Of a stretch of DNA of 64,000 bases, positions 24,780 through 33,784 are shown piece after piece. The stretch is from Legionella erythra. GTDB lineage: Bacteria > Pseudomonadota > Gammaproteobacteria > Legionellales > Legionellaceae. The stretch is from assembly GCF_001467615.1 (NCBI RefSeq), contig NZ_LNYA01000018.1, forward strand, positions 1 through 64,000, given 5' to 3'. The position numbers and the translations under genes are program-made. How positions within the stretch are numbered: position 1 is the first letter of the stretch; each line of letters begins with the position of its first letter. Below the pieces are notes generated by a model. It ran no database searches and was not told the DNA's origin. It was given only the letters and a program-made list of their open reading frames with translations.

Positions 24780-25469
24780 ATGCGATTTTTTACAGGGTTC
24801 TTTACAGCGGCTGTTTCTGGCCAGCAAACCGATCGATTTGTTAAACCGGATAACGCGTTCGACTATCAATCCAGCACCCACCTTCAGCTCGTTAATCAAC
24901 AGGTTGAGCGCTTCAGTAAAGCATTAGCCGATTTGCAGACTATTGATGATCATATCCTCATTGGCACCGGGATTGCGGTGGGTTCCTGGCTGACCTGCGG
25001 TTTTCTTCCTTTGGTGACGGTAGGGATGGTCGTCAGTGCCTATGTGGGCTATTGTGGCCACACCCGCACAGAATATGCCAGCCGTTACAAGGAGGCGCTT
25101 GAAGACCTGATTGCAGTCTACCAATGGTCGATGGGTAAAAACACCGACAAGATGTGGTACAAACTAGGCCAAAAAGATCTCCAGAATCTCATTATGACAC
25201 TGGGTCCCTGGGTTAATACCGACACCATTCATACCTGGAGAAAGGACGATCTTCAACCGTCAACCCTGACTAAATTAACGACAGGCCGCCGAACGGACAT
25301 TCCTGAGGAAACGGAAAGGCAATTACTCCGGCTTGAGGAAGGCCTGCACATGAATTCAGTTAAATTCCGTCTTTACGGTGAAGGCAGTGTCGACAAATTG
25401 CTGAGCAGCATCAAAGACAATGCCATGGCGAAAATAACGGCACTGACGACAGGTTATAAGCAATCTTGA
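24780..25469 (+). CDS. Unrecognised protein with a hydrophobic hairpin
   Basis: 229 residues; no family recognised. A short N-terminal part contains QLVNQQVERFSKALADLQTID. It is followed by a long hydrophobic region at about 60-93 (LIGTGIAVGSWLTCGFLPLVTVGMVVSAYVGY) that could form a membrane hairpin, then a helical soluble part. The ATG at 24780 has GGAG at suitable distance, whereas the ATG at 24774 abuts it. Convergent with argO, 1 bp apart. A lineage-specific or effector gene is possible. Confidence 0.65.
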   Translation: MRFFTGFFTAAVSGQQTDRFVKPDNAFDYQSSTHLQLVNQQVERFSKALADLQTIDDHILIGTGIAVGSWLTCGFLPLVTVGMVVSAYVGYCGHTRTEYASRYKEALEDLIAVYQWSMGKNTDKMWYKLGQKDLQNLIMTLGPWVNTDTIHTWRKDDLQPSTLTKLTTGRRTDIPEETERQLLRLEEGLHMNSVKFRLYGEGSVDKLLSSIKDNAMAKITALTTGYKQS

Positions 25470-25470
25470 G

Positions 25471-26079
25471 TTAAAACTGGCTTACCGCCAGTTTTAAACT
25501 CAGGCCGATCATTAATAAACCGCTACACAATTCCACGCGCCGCCATACCGCGGTGCGTGATAATACATCTGAAAAATAATGCGTGGTGAAGGTGAGGGAG
25601 CTGAACCACAGAAGGCTGGACGTAGCAACGCCCAGTACAAAAGCTTTTTGATGTTCAGGGAATTGTGCACTGTTCGTGCCGATAATCACCAGCGAGTCAA
25701 TAATGGCATGGGGATTAAGCAGGCTGAAGCCTAAGGCCAGTAAAATGATTTGGAGACGGTTGTTTCCCTGTTGATCAGGTAATTGGGATTGAGCTGATGG
25801 GGATTGGAATGCGCTTTTTAAGGCTTTACTGCCGTAGTACAGAAGGAATGCCACACCAAACCAGGTCATGCCGACTTTGAATTGCGGGTGTAATTCCAGA
25901 ACATGATATAAGCCGGCTACACTGCCGCAGACTAAAATCAGGTCGCAACAAAAACAAACCAGGGCGGATAGCACGGCATGCCGGCGTTGTGCTCCCTGAC
26001 GGATTAAAAACACATTTTGAGGACCTAAAGCCATGATGAGGGAGAGGCCGAGCAGTAAACCATTAAAATAAACCAACAT
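25471..26079 (-). CDS. argO: LysE/ArgO family amino-acid exporter
   Basis: 202 residues, six hydrophobic segments, the usual LysE-family size. The N-terminal GLLLGLSLIMALGPQNVFLIRQG and the later LGFSLLNPHAIIDSLVII are family signatures. Exports basic amino acids such as arginine or lysine across the inner membrane. GAGGAGG precedes the ATG. It is divergent from an ArgP-type LysR regulator over a 94 bp gap that holds a dyad, the arrangement expected for an ArgP-controlled exporter. Exact substrate is inferred. Confidence 0.88.
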   Translation of the reverse strand: MLVYFNGLLLGLSLIMALGPQNVFLIRQGAQRRHAVLSALVCFCCDLILVCGSVAGLYHVLELHPQFKVGMTWFGVAFLLYYGSKALKSAFQSPSAQSQLPDQQGNNRLQIILLALGFSLLNPHAIIDSLVIIGTNSAQFPEHQKAFVLGVATSSLLWFSSLTFTTHYFSDVLSRTAVWRRVELCSGLLMIGLSLKLAVSQF

Positions 26080-26131
26080 GATTATTTCCTCCTCAAATTG
26101 TGAATGCAGGCATTATCGCTGAAAGTGGGTT

Positions 26132-26149
26132 ATTATTGAAATTAATAAT
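26132..26149. promoter_or_regulatory. LysR-type dyad between argO and argP
   Basis: ATTATT, six bases, AATAAT forms an AT-rich dyad, 25 bp before the regulator start and 53 bp before the exporter start. A suitable place for ArgP binding. Confidence 0.4.
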
Positions 26150-26173
26150 TTTGATTATTGATAAATTTAACTT

Positions 26174-27058
26174 ATGAGATTGGATCACCGTGGCTTACAG
26201 GCTTTGGATGCCGTGATAAAAACACAAAGCTTTGCTGCTGCTGCCCAGCAGTTGTTTATAACCCAGCCGGCGATAAGCCAGCGCATCAAGCAACTGGAAG
26301 TGATTATGGGCCAGCCTTTGCTCATCCGCAGCCACCCCTACCGGGCGACCCCTCTGGGCGAAAAAATGTTGGGATTGCTGCGCCGTATTCATTTGCTGGA
26401 AGAGCATTTTCTTCAGGAAATCGAGCAGGATTTGCCGGCGCGCTTATCGGTGGCGCTTAATCGCGACAGCCTGGAAACCTGGTTTACCCATCTGCTTGCC
26501 GATTTGCGTTTTCTCGAAAGAGTGAATCTGGACATCATTACCGATGATCAGGAATTAACGCTGGATTATTTCCGTAAGGGGGCGGTGTCCGCCTGTGTAT
26601 CCAGCCATGATAAGGCATTGCCCGGTTGTGAATGCATCCTGTTAGGGCATATGGATTATTTACTGGTTGCATCACCTGCCTTTATCGAACGGTATTTTGA
26701 GAATGATGCTGCCCTGGAAGATAATCTCTACTACGCGCCGCTCCTTGTTTTTGACAGCCGCGATCGCCTGCATGAGCGCTTCTTTACCCACTTTTTTAAA
26801 AAAGCCCTGATGCCGAAGCGCTATAATATGGTGCCTTCCGTGCAGGGATTCAGGGAATTTGCGATTCAGGGCTATGGCTTTGGCCTCATCCCCAGTCTGG
26901 ATATCACCAGAGAGCTGGCCGCAGGAATACTTAAGGAAATCTGTCCCGGCAAACGCTGGCTCATGCCCCTGTATTGGCATTACTGGCAATTGCCGGCTCA
27001 ACATTATCAGGAATTCATCGAGACAATCATCCAGGGAGCCAGCCGCTATCTCATCTGA
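26174..27058 (+). CDS. argP: LysR-family regulator ArgP
   Basis: 294 residues, as E. coli ArgP/IciA (297). The N-terminal winged helix-turn-helix reads LDHRGLQALDAVIKTQSF, then FITQPAISQRIKQLE and GQPLLIRSHPYRATPLG, close to ArgP. The C-terminal effector domain spans about residues 90-294. In E. coli ArgP activates argO in response to arginine and lysine; the divergent exporter here fits. No Shine-Dalgarno sequence is obvious before the ATG. Confidence 0.9.
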   Translation: MRLDHRGLQALDAVIKTQSFAAAAQQLFITQPAISQRIKQLEVIMGQPLLIRSHPYRATPLGEKMLGLLRRIHLLEEHFLQEIEQDLPARLSVALNRDSLETWFTHLLADLRFLERVNLDIITDDQELTLDYFRKGAVSACVSSHDKALPGCECILLGHMDYLLVASPAFIERYFENDAALEDNLYYAPLLVFDSRDRLHERFFTHFFKKALMPKRYNMVPSVQGFREFAIQGYGFGLIPSLDITRELAAGILKEICPGKRWLMPLYWHYWQLPAQHYQEFIETIIQGASRYLI

Positions 27059-27064
27059 TGCGGT

Positions 27065-27418
27065 TTAGGCAATGTCGACCATGATTTTACCCTGCTCGAT
27101 GCGCGTCGGGTATATTTTCAATGACTTGGCTTGACTGACCTTACCGAGCACTTTGCCAATGGCAGGCGGCCAAGGCGACCAGCAGGCCACTTCGCCGCTG
27201 TCTAAATCAAATTCACTTTTATGAAACGGGCAGACAATGGTATTTTGCTCGGTAATCTTTCCCTTTGCCAGCGGCAGTTTGAAGTGCGGGCATTGTGAAG
27301 ACATAGCATGAACATTGTCCTTGTGCCAGAGGAAAAGAATTTTGTTGCCGTCAATGGTTGCCACATGCCGCTGCTGCTCCTGTAACTGCGTTAATGCAAG
27401 TGCTTCTTTCCAGGCCAT
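27065..27418 (-). CDS. Rieske 2Fe-2S ferredoxin-like protein
   Basis: 117 residues. The Rieske cluster motifs are C-P-H in SSQCPHFKLPL and C-x2-H in VCPFHKSEFDL, with the spacing of ferredoxin components of dioxygenases or NirD-like proteins. No membrane anchor or signal, so soluble and cytoplasmic. AAGGAG lies upstream of the ATG at 27418; an earlier in-frame ATG at 27490 adds a stretch with no match. No oxygenase gene adjoins it, so its partner is unknown. Confidence 0.88.
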   Translation of the reverse strand: MAWKEALALTQLQEQQRHVATIDGNKILFLWHKDNVHAMSSQCPHFKLPLAKGKITEQNTIVCPFHKSEFDLDSGEVACWSPWPPAIGKVLGKVSQAKSLKIYPTRIEQGKIMVDIA

Positions 27419-27546
27419 GATGTCATTCTCCTTTGAATAAAAGCCACCAGAATAGCAGTCAGCTGCCAAGAAGTCAGGCAAAAAACTCATTTTGCCTAAA
27501 TAAAAAACAATTTAACATCATTTAGTAAATACTGCTGCAATCATCA

Positions 27547-27574
27547 TTGCAAGTTCTCCATCTAGGGGTATAAA
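27547..27574 (+). promoter_or_regulatory. Putative promoter of the cytochrome/oxidase cluster
   Basis: TTGCAA at 27547-27552 and TATAAA at 27569-27574, 16 bp apart, stand 60 bp before the GTG start of the multihaem cytochrome gene. Confidence 0.45.
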
Positions 27575-27633
27575 ATGCTTGATTAATTTTTCTTGTCAGC
27601 CGCTGTTTAAGATAGGTACATTAAGGAGGGGGC

Positions 27634-29304
27634 GTGCGCTCTTTGTTGAAAAACAACGCAATTTTTGCGATTTTATTCATGAGTGTGATTTCATTCGTCA
27701 ACGCATCGTCTGCTGCGAAAGTCAGTGATGAAACCTCAAAAGCAGCGGCTGCAACGGTTTTAGCACCAGACGAGGCCCAGTCAGTCGTTCCTGAAGAGCT
27801 CAAGCCAGTTCCCAAACAGGATGTGACAGCAGAAACAGGAACGCAACAGGAAAAAATCGCGGAGCCCCTGATTGATGGGTACTACCCGGCTTACCCCCAA
27901 ACCAAAGCTCCGGCGGATGAGGTTCAGAAAAAACGGATTGAGCGCGGCGAATACCTGGCTAAGATGGGTGATTGCATTGCCTGTCATACCAATGTGAAGG
28001 GGGGGACTCCCGCATTTGCCGGCGGATTGCCGATTAACACCCCGTTTGGTACGTTCTATAGCCCCAATATCACCCCGGATAAAGAAACCGGTATTGGTAA
28101 CTGGACCGAAGATGATTTTATCCGTGCCATGAGAGAGGGCCGCGATCCCAAGGGCAGGAATTATTTTCCGGTTTTCCCCTACATTTATTTCTCAAAGACG
28201 ACTGAGGATGATTTACGTGCGCTTTATGCGTATTTCATGAGCCTTCCGCCCGTGAAACAGGAAAATAAATCACTTCCTTTCCCATTCAATGTGCCCGGCG
28301 CGCGTTTTTCATTATGGGGATGGAACCTGCTGTTCTTCTTCCCGGAAGAAAACGCCATTGACTATCAAAGCGATAAATCACCTGCCTGGAACCGGGGTAA
28401 ATACATTGTTGACAGTTTAGGGCATTGCAGCATGTGCCACACGCCGCTCAATATGTTTGGTGCGCCGAAAGATCGCTATTACCTGACGGGCAGTTTCATT
28501 GACGGCTACTGGGCACCCAATATTACCAAATACGGTTTACGCTCAGCCAGCCGCTATGAAGTAGCAGATGTATTCCTGAAAGGGGAGCTTATCAATCGAG
28601 CCGGTCCTGTCGCAGGCCCCATGGCTGAGGTCAATCACAACAGTTTAAGCTACCTGACTGAAGACGATCGCCTGGCGATTGCCACCTACTTGAAAACCGT
28701 TGTCAGCGAGGAGTCCCTGGGTGTTTCCCCTTCCGAGCAGCAACCGACCCTGAAGCGCGGCAAACAGGTTTATGTTAATGCCTGCATCATTTGCCATCAG
28801 GATAATAAAATGGGAGCGCCGGTTATTGGTGATGGAGCAAACTGGTATAGACGCCTCAAAGACAGTGGTCTGACAGGATTGTATCGTCATGCCATTAACG
28901 GCTATAACAGCATGCCGGTCAAAGGCGCCTGCGTAACCTGCAGCGACAATGATATTATCGCGGCCACGGATTATATCTTAAACAAATCGCTTTCCCGATC
29001 CCAATGGAGCGACTTAGCCAGTGCCGGTTCACAGAAATACCCCTCTAACGGCAAGATTGTTTACAATGAAAACTGCGGCATGTGCCATGACGAAGGCAAG
29101 CAGGGTGCACCTAAAATTGGCGACAAAGCCATCTGGAAGCCGCTGCTGCAAAAAAATATGGATGTCCTAATCGAACAAACGGTGAGTGGTGAATACCATC
29201 CCAAAAACGGAGGCTGCAAGCATTGCACGACAGGTGAAGTGATTGAAGCAATCAAGTACATGGTTAGCCAATCGAAGGAAGACGGTAACTATTCCTTGTG
29301 GTAA
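27634..29304 (+). CDS. Four-haem cytochrome c (alcohol-dehydrogenase-type front, two cytochrome c5-like domains)
   Basis: 556 residues with an N-terminal signal peptide or anchor and a 75-residue Ala/Glu/Pro linker. Haem sites CxxCH are at 114, 265, 384 and 481. The first two domains (GEYLAKMGDCIACH, PAFAGGLPINTPFG, SPNITPD) resemble the cytochrome subunits of alcohol or gluconate dehydrogenases. The last two resemble cytochrome c5, each with the second CxxC at 433 and 528 that forms a disulfide in that family. The third domain keeps the Met ligand (SMPVKG); in the fourth His replaces it (YHPKNG). The GTG start follows AAGGAGG. It precedes coxB by 86 bp and probably feeds electrons to the oxidase. 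Confidence 0.9.
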   Translation: MRSLLKNNAIFAILFMSVISFVNASSAAKVSDETSKAAAATVLAPDEAQSVVPEELKPVPKQDVTAETGTQQEKIAEPLIDGYYPAYPQTKAPADEVQKKRIERGEYLAKMGDCIACHTNVKGGTPAFAGGLPINTPFGTFYSPNITPDKETGIGNWTEDDFIRAMREGRDPKGRNYFPVFPYIYFSKTTEDDLRALYAYFMSLPPVKQENKSLPFPFNVPGARFSLWGWNLLFFFPEENAIDYQSDKSPAWNRGKYIVDSLGHCSMCHTPLNMFGAPKDRYYLTGSFIDGYWAPNITKYGLRSASRYEVADVFLKGELINRAGPVAGPMAEVNHNSLSYLTEDDRLAIATYLKTVVSEESLGVSPSEQQPTLKRGKQVYVNACIICHQDNKMGAPVIGDGANWYRRLKDSGLTGLYRHAINGYNSMPVKGACVTCSDNDIIAATDYILNKSLSRSQWSDLASAGSQKYPSNGKIVYNENCGMCHDEGKQGAPKIGDKAIWKPLLQKNMDVLIEQTVSGEYHPKNGGCKHCTTGEVIEAIKYMVSQSKEDGNYSLW

Positions 29305-29390
29305 GGGGCGATTGGTCGATAAACAGCGTCATTAAACAATTAATCATCAGGCTGGTTACCCGCAACCAGCCAATAATAATAAGGTGAGGG

Positions 29391-30605
29391 ATGGGGATGC
29401 GAAACAGGTTTAAGGCTGGCGGTTTGCTTGCGGCCGCCGGAGTCGGGCTACTGACAACTCAAACAGCCACAGCTGCGGCTGATACGTGGCAGTTAAATAT
29501 GTATGAAGGGGTAACGCCTTTAAGCCATGACATGTATTTTTTGCATACGACCTCGATGATCGTGTGTGCATTGATTGGTATTGTGGTATTTGGTGTGATG
29601 ATTTACTCACTTATTCATCACCGCAAGTCGGTTGGGTACAAGCCGGCCGCTTTTCATGATAACCCGCGCCTTGAAATAGTCTGGTCTGTGATTCCGTTTC
29701 TGATTCTCATCGCGTTGGCGATTCCGGCAACTACCATCCTGATGCGGCTTGAAGACAGCAGCGATTCAGACGTCACCATTAAGGTGGTTGGATCGCAATG
29801 GAAGTGGCAATACCAATACCTGGATCAGGGGATTAGTTTCTTCAGTAATCTCGCCACGCCCTATGATCAAATTCAGAATAAACAGAAAAAAGGGCAATGG
29901 TATCTGCTGGAAGTTGACAAACCGTTGGTGGTTCCTGTTAACCGTAAAATCAGATTTTTGGTCACATCGACTGACGTGATTCATTCCTGGTGGGTGCCTG
30001 AACTGGGTGTTAAACGCGATGCCATGCCCGGATTCATGCATGAAGCCTGGGCGCGTATCGAAAAGCCAGGTGTTTACCGTGGTCAGTGTACAGAATTATG
30101 CGGTATTAACCATGGGTATATGCCGATTGTGGTTTATGCCGTGAGTGATGAAGACTTCAATAAATGGGTCGACGAACAGGTCAAGGTAGAAGATATTTAT
30201 GCAGCCGGCGCCGATAAACCCAAAGAGCAGGTTAAAATGACCCGCGAGGAATTAATGACGCTGGGTAAAACCAAATACGAAGCCATTTGTGCGGCTTGCC
30301 ATAAGGCAGACGGCAAGGGTTTACCGCCCATGTTCCCTCCCTTGAAGGGAAGCTCCATTGCCGTTGGTAAACCCATCAGCCGACACATTGCTCTTGTCCT
30401 TGATGGCGTGCCCGGTTCGGCCATGCAGGCTTACAAGGATCAACTGACTGATCAGGAAATCGCTGCCGTCGTGACCTATGAGCGAAATGCCTGGGATAAC
30501 AATACAAATGATGAAGTGCAGCCTGCCGATGTCGCCAAGGTACGATCCGGGGAAGTTCAGGCACCTAAAATAGTGAAAAAAGCGCAAGCTGGAGGTTTAC
30601 GATGA
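29391..30605 (+). CDS. coxB: Cytochrome c oxidase subunit II with fused cytochrome c (caa3 type)
   Basis: 404 residues. A signal peptide and two membrane helices are followed by the cupredoxin domain with CuA ligands: H in HSWWVP, then GQCTELCGINHGYMP carrying the two Cys, His and Met. A C-terminal class I cytochrome c domain follows (CAACHKADGKGLPPMFPPLKGS, with AMQAY as probable Met ligand). This fusion is typical of caa3 oxidases. Start ATG 29391 or 29397; GGTGAGGG serves either. The stop overlaps the coxA start (ATGA). Confidence 0.95.
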   Translation: MGMRNRFKAGGLLAAAGVGLLTTQTATAAADTWQLNMYEGVTPLSHDMYFLHTTSMIVCALIGIVVFGVMIYSLIHHRKSVGYKPAAFHDNPRLEIVWSVIPFLILIALAIPATTILMRLEDSSDSDVTIKVVGSQWKWQYQYLDQGISFFSNLATPYDQIQNKQKKGQWYLLEVDKPLVVPVNRKIRFLVTSTDVIHSWWVPELGVKRDAMPGFMHEAWARIEKPGVYRGQCTELCGINHGYMPIVVYAVSDEDFNKWVDEQVKVEDIYAAGADKPKEQVKMTREELMTLGKTKYEAICAACHKADGKGLPPMFPPLKGSSIAVGKPISRHIALVLDGVPGSAMQAYKDQLTDQEIAAVVTYERNAWDNNTNDEVQPADVAKVRSGEVQAPKIVKKAQAGGLR

Positions 30606-32221
30606 GTCAAACATTGGCACATGATCTTGACCACCATGATGAACATGATCATGGACCAGAACAAGGTAAGGGGTTTATCGGTTTTGCCAAGCGATGGTTA
30701 TTTACCACCAACCACAAAGACATCGGCTCGTTATATCTTTGGATAGCGATGTTAAGTTTCTTTCTGGCAGGCGGCATGGCCTTGATCATTCGGGCCGAAC
30801 TGTTTCAACCGGGTCATCGTTTTGTCGACCCCAACTTTTTTAATCAGATGACCACCATGCATGGTCTCATCATGCTCTTCGGGGTCGTTATGCCGGCCTT
30901 TACCGGTATGGCCAACTGGCAAATCCCCATGATGATTGGTGCGCCTGATATGGCTTTGCCGCGGTTAAATAACTGGAGCTTCTGGATATTGCCGTTTGCG
31001 TTTGCATTGTTGTTTTCAACCATGTTCCACAGTGGCGGCGGCCCTAATTTCGGTTGGACAATGTATGCGCCCTTATCCACGAAATATGCCCCACCCAGCA
31101 CGGATTTCATGATCTTTGCGGTGCATATGATGGGATTGTCATCCATCATGGGTTCTATCAATATTATCGCCACCATTCTGAACATGCGTGCTCCCGGCAT
31201 GACATTGATGAAGATGCCGATGTTCGTGTGGACCTGGCTCATCACCGCCTTTCTGCTCATCGCGATCATGCCGGTTTTAGCTGGTGCGGTCACCATGATG
31301 TTGGCCGATCGCCATTTTGGTACCAGCTTTTTTGACGCGGCAGGCGGCGGCGATCCGATTTTGTTCCAGCATGTCTTCTGGTTCTTTGGCCACCCTGAGG
31401 TGTACGTCCTGATTCTACCGGCTTTCGGTGTAATCTCCGAGATTATTCCAACGTTTAGCCGTAAACCCTTGTTTGGTTATCATTTCATGGTGTATGCAAC
31501 AGTCAGCATTGCGCTGCTTTCATTCATCGTGTGGGTCCATCACATGTTCACCACCGGCGTGCCGCTTGGGGCTGAGTTGTTCTTCATGTATGCAACGATG
31601 CTGATTTCGGTTCCAACTGGCATTAAAGTCTTCAACTGGGTCAGCACCATGTTTAAAGGTGCCATGACGTTTGAAACGCCCATGCTGTTTGCGGTGGCCT
31701 TTGTGTTCCTGTTTACGATAGGCGGTTTTACAGGCTTAATGCTTGCCCTGGTGCCCGCGGATTACCAGTATCAGGATACCTATTTCGTCGTGGCTCATTT
31801 CCATTACGTCCTTGTCCCTGGCGCTATCTTCTCCTTAATGGCGGCAACCTATTACTGGCTGCCTAAATGGACCGGGCACATGTACAATGAGTGCCTGGGT
31901 AAGTGGCATTTCTGGCTGTCTGCCATTTCAGTCAATATCGCTTTTTTCCCCATGCATTTCCTGGGATTGGCCGGTATGCCAAGACGTATCCCTGATTATG
32001 CCTTGCAGTTTACTAACTTCAACATGATTTCTACTGTGGGTGCCTTTATTTTTGGCTTTTCACAACTCTTGTTTTTATACAATGTGTTCATGACTGTGAA
32101 GCGCCGTCATGAGGGCAAACGGCTGGATGCACGGGTTTGGGAGGGGGCTCACGGTTTGGAGTGGACCTTATCTTCACCGCCTCCGTATCACAGTTTCACA
32201 ACGCCCCCGACAGTCCCCTAG
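30602..32221 (+). CDS. coxA: Cytochrome c oxidase subunit I
   Basis: 539 residues, twelve membrane helices. Catalytic subunit that reduces oxygen and pumps protons. Haem and copper ligands are visible: HGLIM (low-spin haem), GHPEVYVLILPAFG (CuB His crosslinked to Tyr, with the Glu of class A1 oxidases), HHMFTTG (CuB) and VAHFHYVL (haems). The start is coupled to the coxB stop by a 4 bp overlap. Downstream of the stop lies a 27 bp perfect dyad. Confidence 0.98.
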   Translation: MSQTLAHDLDHHDEHDHGPEQGKGFIGFAKRWLFTTNHKDIGSLYLWIAMLSFFLAGGMALIIRAELFQPGHRFVDPNFFNQMTTMHGLIMLFGVVMPAFTGMANWQIPMMIGAPDMALPRLNNWSFWILPFAFALLFSTMFHSGGGPNFGWTMYAPLSTKYAPPSTDFMIFAVHMMGLSSIMGSINIIATILNMRAPGMTLMKMPMFVWTWLITAFLLIAIMPVLAGAVTMMLADRHFGTSFFDAAGGGDPILFQHVFWFFGHPEVYVLILPAFGVISEIIPTFSRKPLFGYHFMVYATVSIALLSFIVWVHHMFTTGVPLGAELFFMYATMLISVPTGIKVFNWVSTMFKGAMTFETPMLFAVAFVFLFTIGGFTGLMLALVPADYQYQDTYFVVAHFHYVLVPGAIFSLMAATYYWLPKWTGHMYNECLGKWHFWLSAISVNIAFFPMHFLGLAGMPRRIPDYALQFTNFNMISTVGAFIFGFSQLLFLYNVFMTVKRRHEGKRLDARVWEGAHGLEWTLSSPPPYHSFTTPPTVP

Positions 32222-32228
32222 TGGGGAA

Positions 32229-32255
32229 GGCAGTTAATGCCTGGCATTAACTGCC
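32229..32255 (+). repeat. Perfect 13 bp inverted repeat between coxA and ctaG
   Basis: GGCAGTTAATGCC, one T, GGCATTAACTGCC, starting 8 bp after the coxA stop. As RNA it gives a long hairpin with no T run behind it, so it may protect the 3-prime end of coxBA mRNA or reduce read-through rather than fully terminate. Confidence 0.6.
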
Positions 32256-32284
32256 GTATGAGGTAAAAATGAACAAGCAGGTGG

Positions 32285-32827
32285 GTGAATGCAGTGAAAG
32301 GTCATAAAAAATTAGTTTTGTTATTATCACTCATCGTGCTCAGCATGTTTGGATTCGGATTTGCGTTGGTGCCCATTTACAACAGCCTTTGCCAGACCTT
32401 GGGTATTAATGGTAAAACCAATAATCAAGCCGCGGCTTATGATGCCAAACATGCGTTGGTGGATAAAAACAGAATGGTCACGGTGCAATTTGTTTCAACC
32501 ACAAACAGCAGTTTACCCTGGGCTTTTTATCCCAAGGTAACAAAAATTAAGGTACACCCCGGTGAAATAGCTAAATTGGCTTTTTATGCTGAAAATAAAA
32601 GCAATTTCCGGATGACCGTACAGGCAATACCCAGCGTAACACCTGGCATTGCCGCAAAATATTTAAAGAAGACAGAGTGTTTTTGTTTTACGCAGCAAAC
32701 GTTGAATGGGCACGAAGCCATGGATATGCCTCTGCTGTTTCATCTTGATAATGATTTGCCGGCGGAGGTGAAAACAATCACATTGTCTTACACCTTATTC
32801 GATGTAACCAATCGTGTAATTAATTGA
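32285..32827 (+). CDS. ctaG: Cytochrome c oxidase assembly protein CtaG/Cox11
   Basis: 180 residues. Inner-membrane protein that delivers copper to the CuB centre. One N-terminal membrane helix (LVLLLSLIVLSMFGFGFALVPIYNSLC) leads to a periplasmic Ig-like domain with the copper-binding CFCFTQQTL motif and ending NRVIN. The start is taken as GTG at 32285; a GTG at 32294 is also possible. A 12-codon frame starting ATG at 32269 with GAGG before it overlaps this start and may help load ribosomes. Confidence 0.93.
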   Translation: MNAVKGHKKLVLLLSLIVLSMFGFGFALVPIYNSLCQTLGINGKTNNQAAAYDAKHALVDKNRMVTVQFVSTTNSSLPWAFYPKVTKIKVHPGEIAKLAFYAENKSNFRMTVQAIPSVTPGIAAKYLKKTECFCFTQQTLNGHEAMDMPLLFHLDNDLPAEVKTITLSYTLFDVTNRVIN

Positions 32828-32879
32828 CTCTGGATGCCAGTGGTTATCCAGGCAAATGAGAAAGAGGAGAAAAAAACCC

Positions 32880-33749
32880 ATGGGAGCGCACGGTACTTAT
32901 TACGTCCCTAAGCCTAGCCATTGGCCGCTGGTCGGCTCCATTGGCCTGACCACAACCCTGGTTGGTGCTGCGTCATGGCTGCATGATGACTGGTATGGCC
33001 CCTACATTTTTTTTGCCGGTCTCTGTATTCTTGTCGGCATGATGTTCGGCTGGTTTGGTCAAGTCATTTATGAAAACGAAAAAGGGCTTTACGATCTGCA
33101 GGTCGATCGGTCCTTCCGTTGGGGGATGTGCTGGTTTATTTTCTCAGAAGTATGTTTCTTTGGTGCCTTTTTCGGGGCATTGTTTTTTTGTCGGTATTGG
33201 TCAGTGCCGTTGCTCGGCGGGGAAATGCATCCCATCACCCACTATACCTTGTGGTCTGACTTTGTTGCCAAATGGCCTCTGTTGCAAAACCCTAACAATC
33301 AGCTTTTCACTGGTGCATCCGAGGCGATGGGCGCGTGGGGTCTTGCGGCAATCAACACGCTAATCCTGCTGACCTCCGGGGTGACCATCACCTGGGCGCA
33401 TTGGGCGTTGAAACTCAACAAGCGCAAACAACTGATAGCAGGCATGGTGTTGACCATCCTTCTCGGGATCTTGTTCCTTTCTTTGCAATCCTACGAATAC
33501 CATGAAGCTTATACTGAGATGAATCTGACTCTCGATGCCGGAATTTATGGTACGACTTTCTTTATGTTGACCGGTTTCCATGGTTTGCATGTGACCATTG
33601 GAACCATCATGTTAATTGTTATTTTAATCCGTTGCATAAAGGGCCATTTTACACCGGAAAGACATTTTGCCTTTGAAGCGGTAGCCTGGTACTGGCATTT
33701 TGTAGATGTGGTGTGGCTTTTTCTGTTTATTTTTGTGTATTGGCTCTAA
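32880..33749 (+). CDS. coxC: Cytochrome c oxidase subunit III
   Basis: 289 residues, seven membrane helices. HGTYYVPKPSHWPLVGS at the N-terminus, FSEVCFFGAFFGALFF, TGFHGLHVTIGT and AVAWYWHFVDVVWLFLFIFVYWL are conserved subunit III blocks. GAGGAG stands 9 bp before the ATG at 32880; an ATG at 32856 would prefix a basic stretch that contains this ribosome site. Last gene of the oxidase cluster; haem A synthesis genes do not follow here. Confidence 0.96.
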   Translation: MGAHGTYYVPKPSHWPLVGSIGLTTTLVGAASWLHDDWYGPYIFFAGLCILVGMMFGWFGQVIYENEKGLYDLQVDRSFRWGMCWFIFSEVCFFGAFFGALFFCRYWSVPLLGGEMHPITHYTLWSDFVAKWPLLQNPNNQLFTGASEAMGAWGLAAINTLILLTSGVTITWAHWALKLNKRKQLIAGMVLTILLGILFLSLQSYEYHEAYTEMNLTLDAGIYGTTFFMLTGFHGLHVTIGTIMLIVILIRCIKGHFTPERHFAFEAVAWYWHFVDVVWLFLFIFVYWL

Positions 33750-33758
33750 GCGCTATCA

Positions 33759-33784
33759 AGCGCGCAGGACGTCACTTGCGCGCT
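33759..33784. terminator. Hairpin at the coxC / PilZ-like convergence
   Basis: AGCGCGCA and TGCGCGCT form a perfect 8 bp stem with a 10-base loop between the two stops; it could end transcripts from both sides. Confidence 0.5.
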
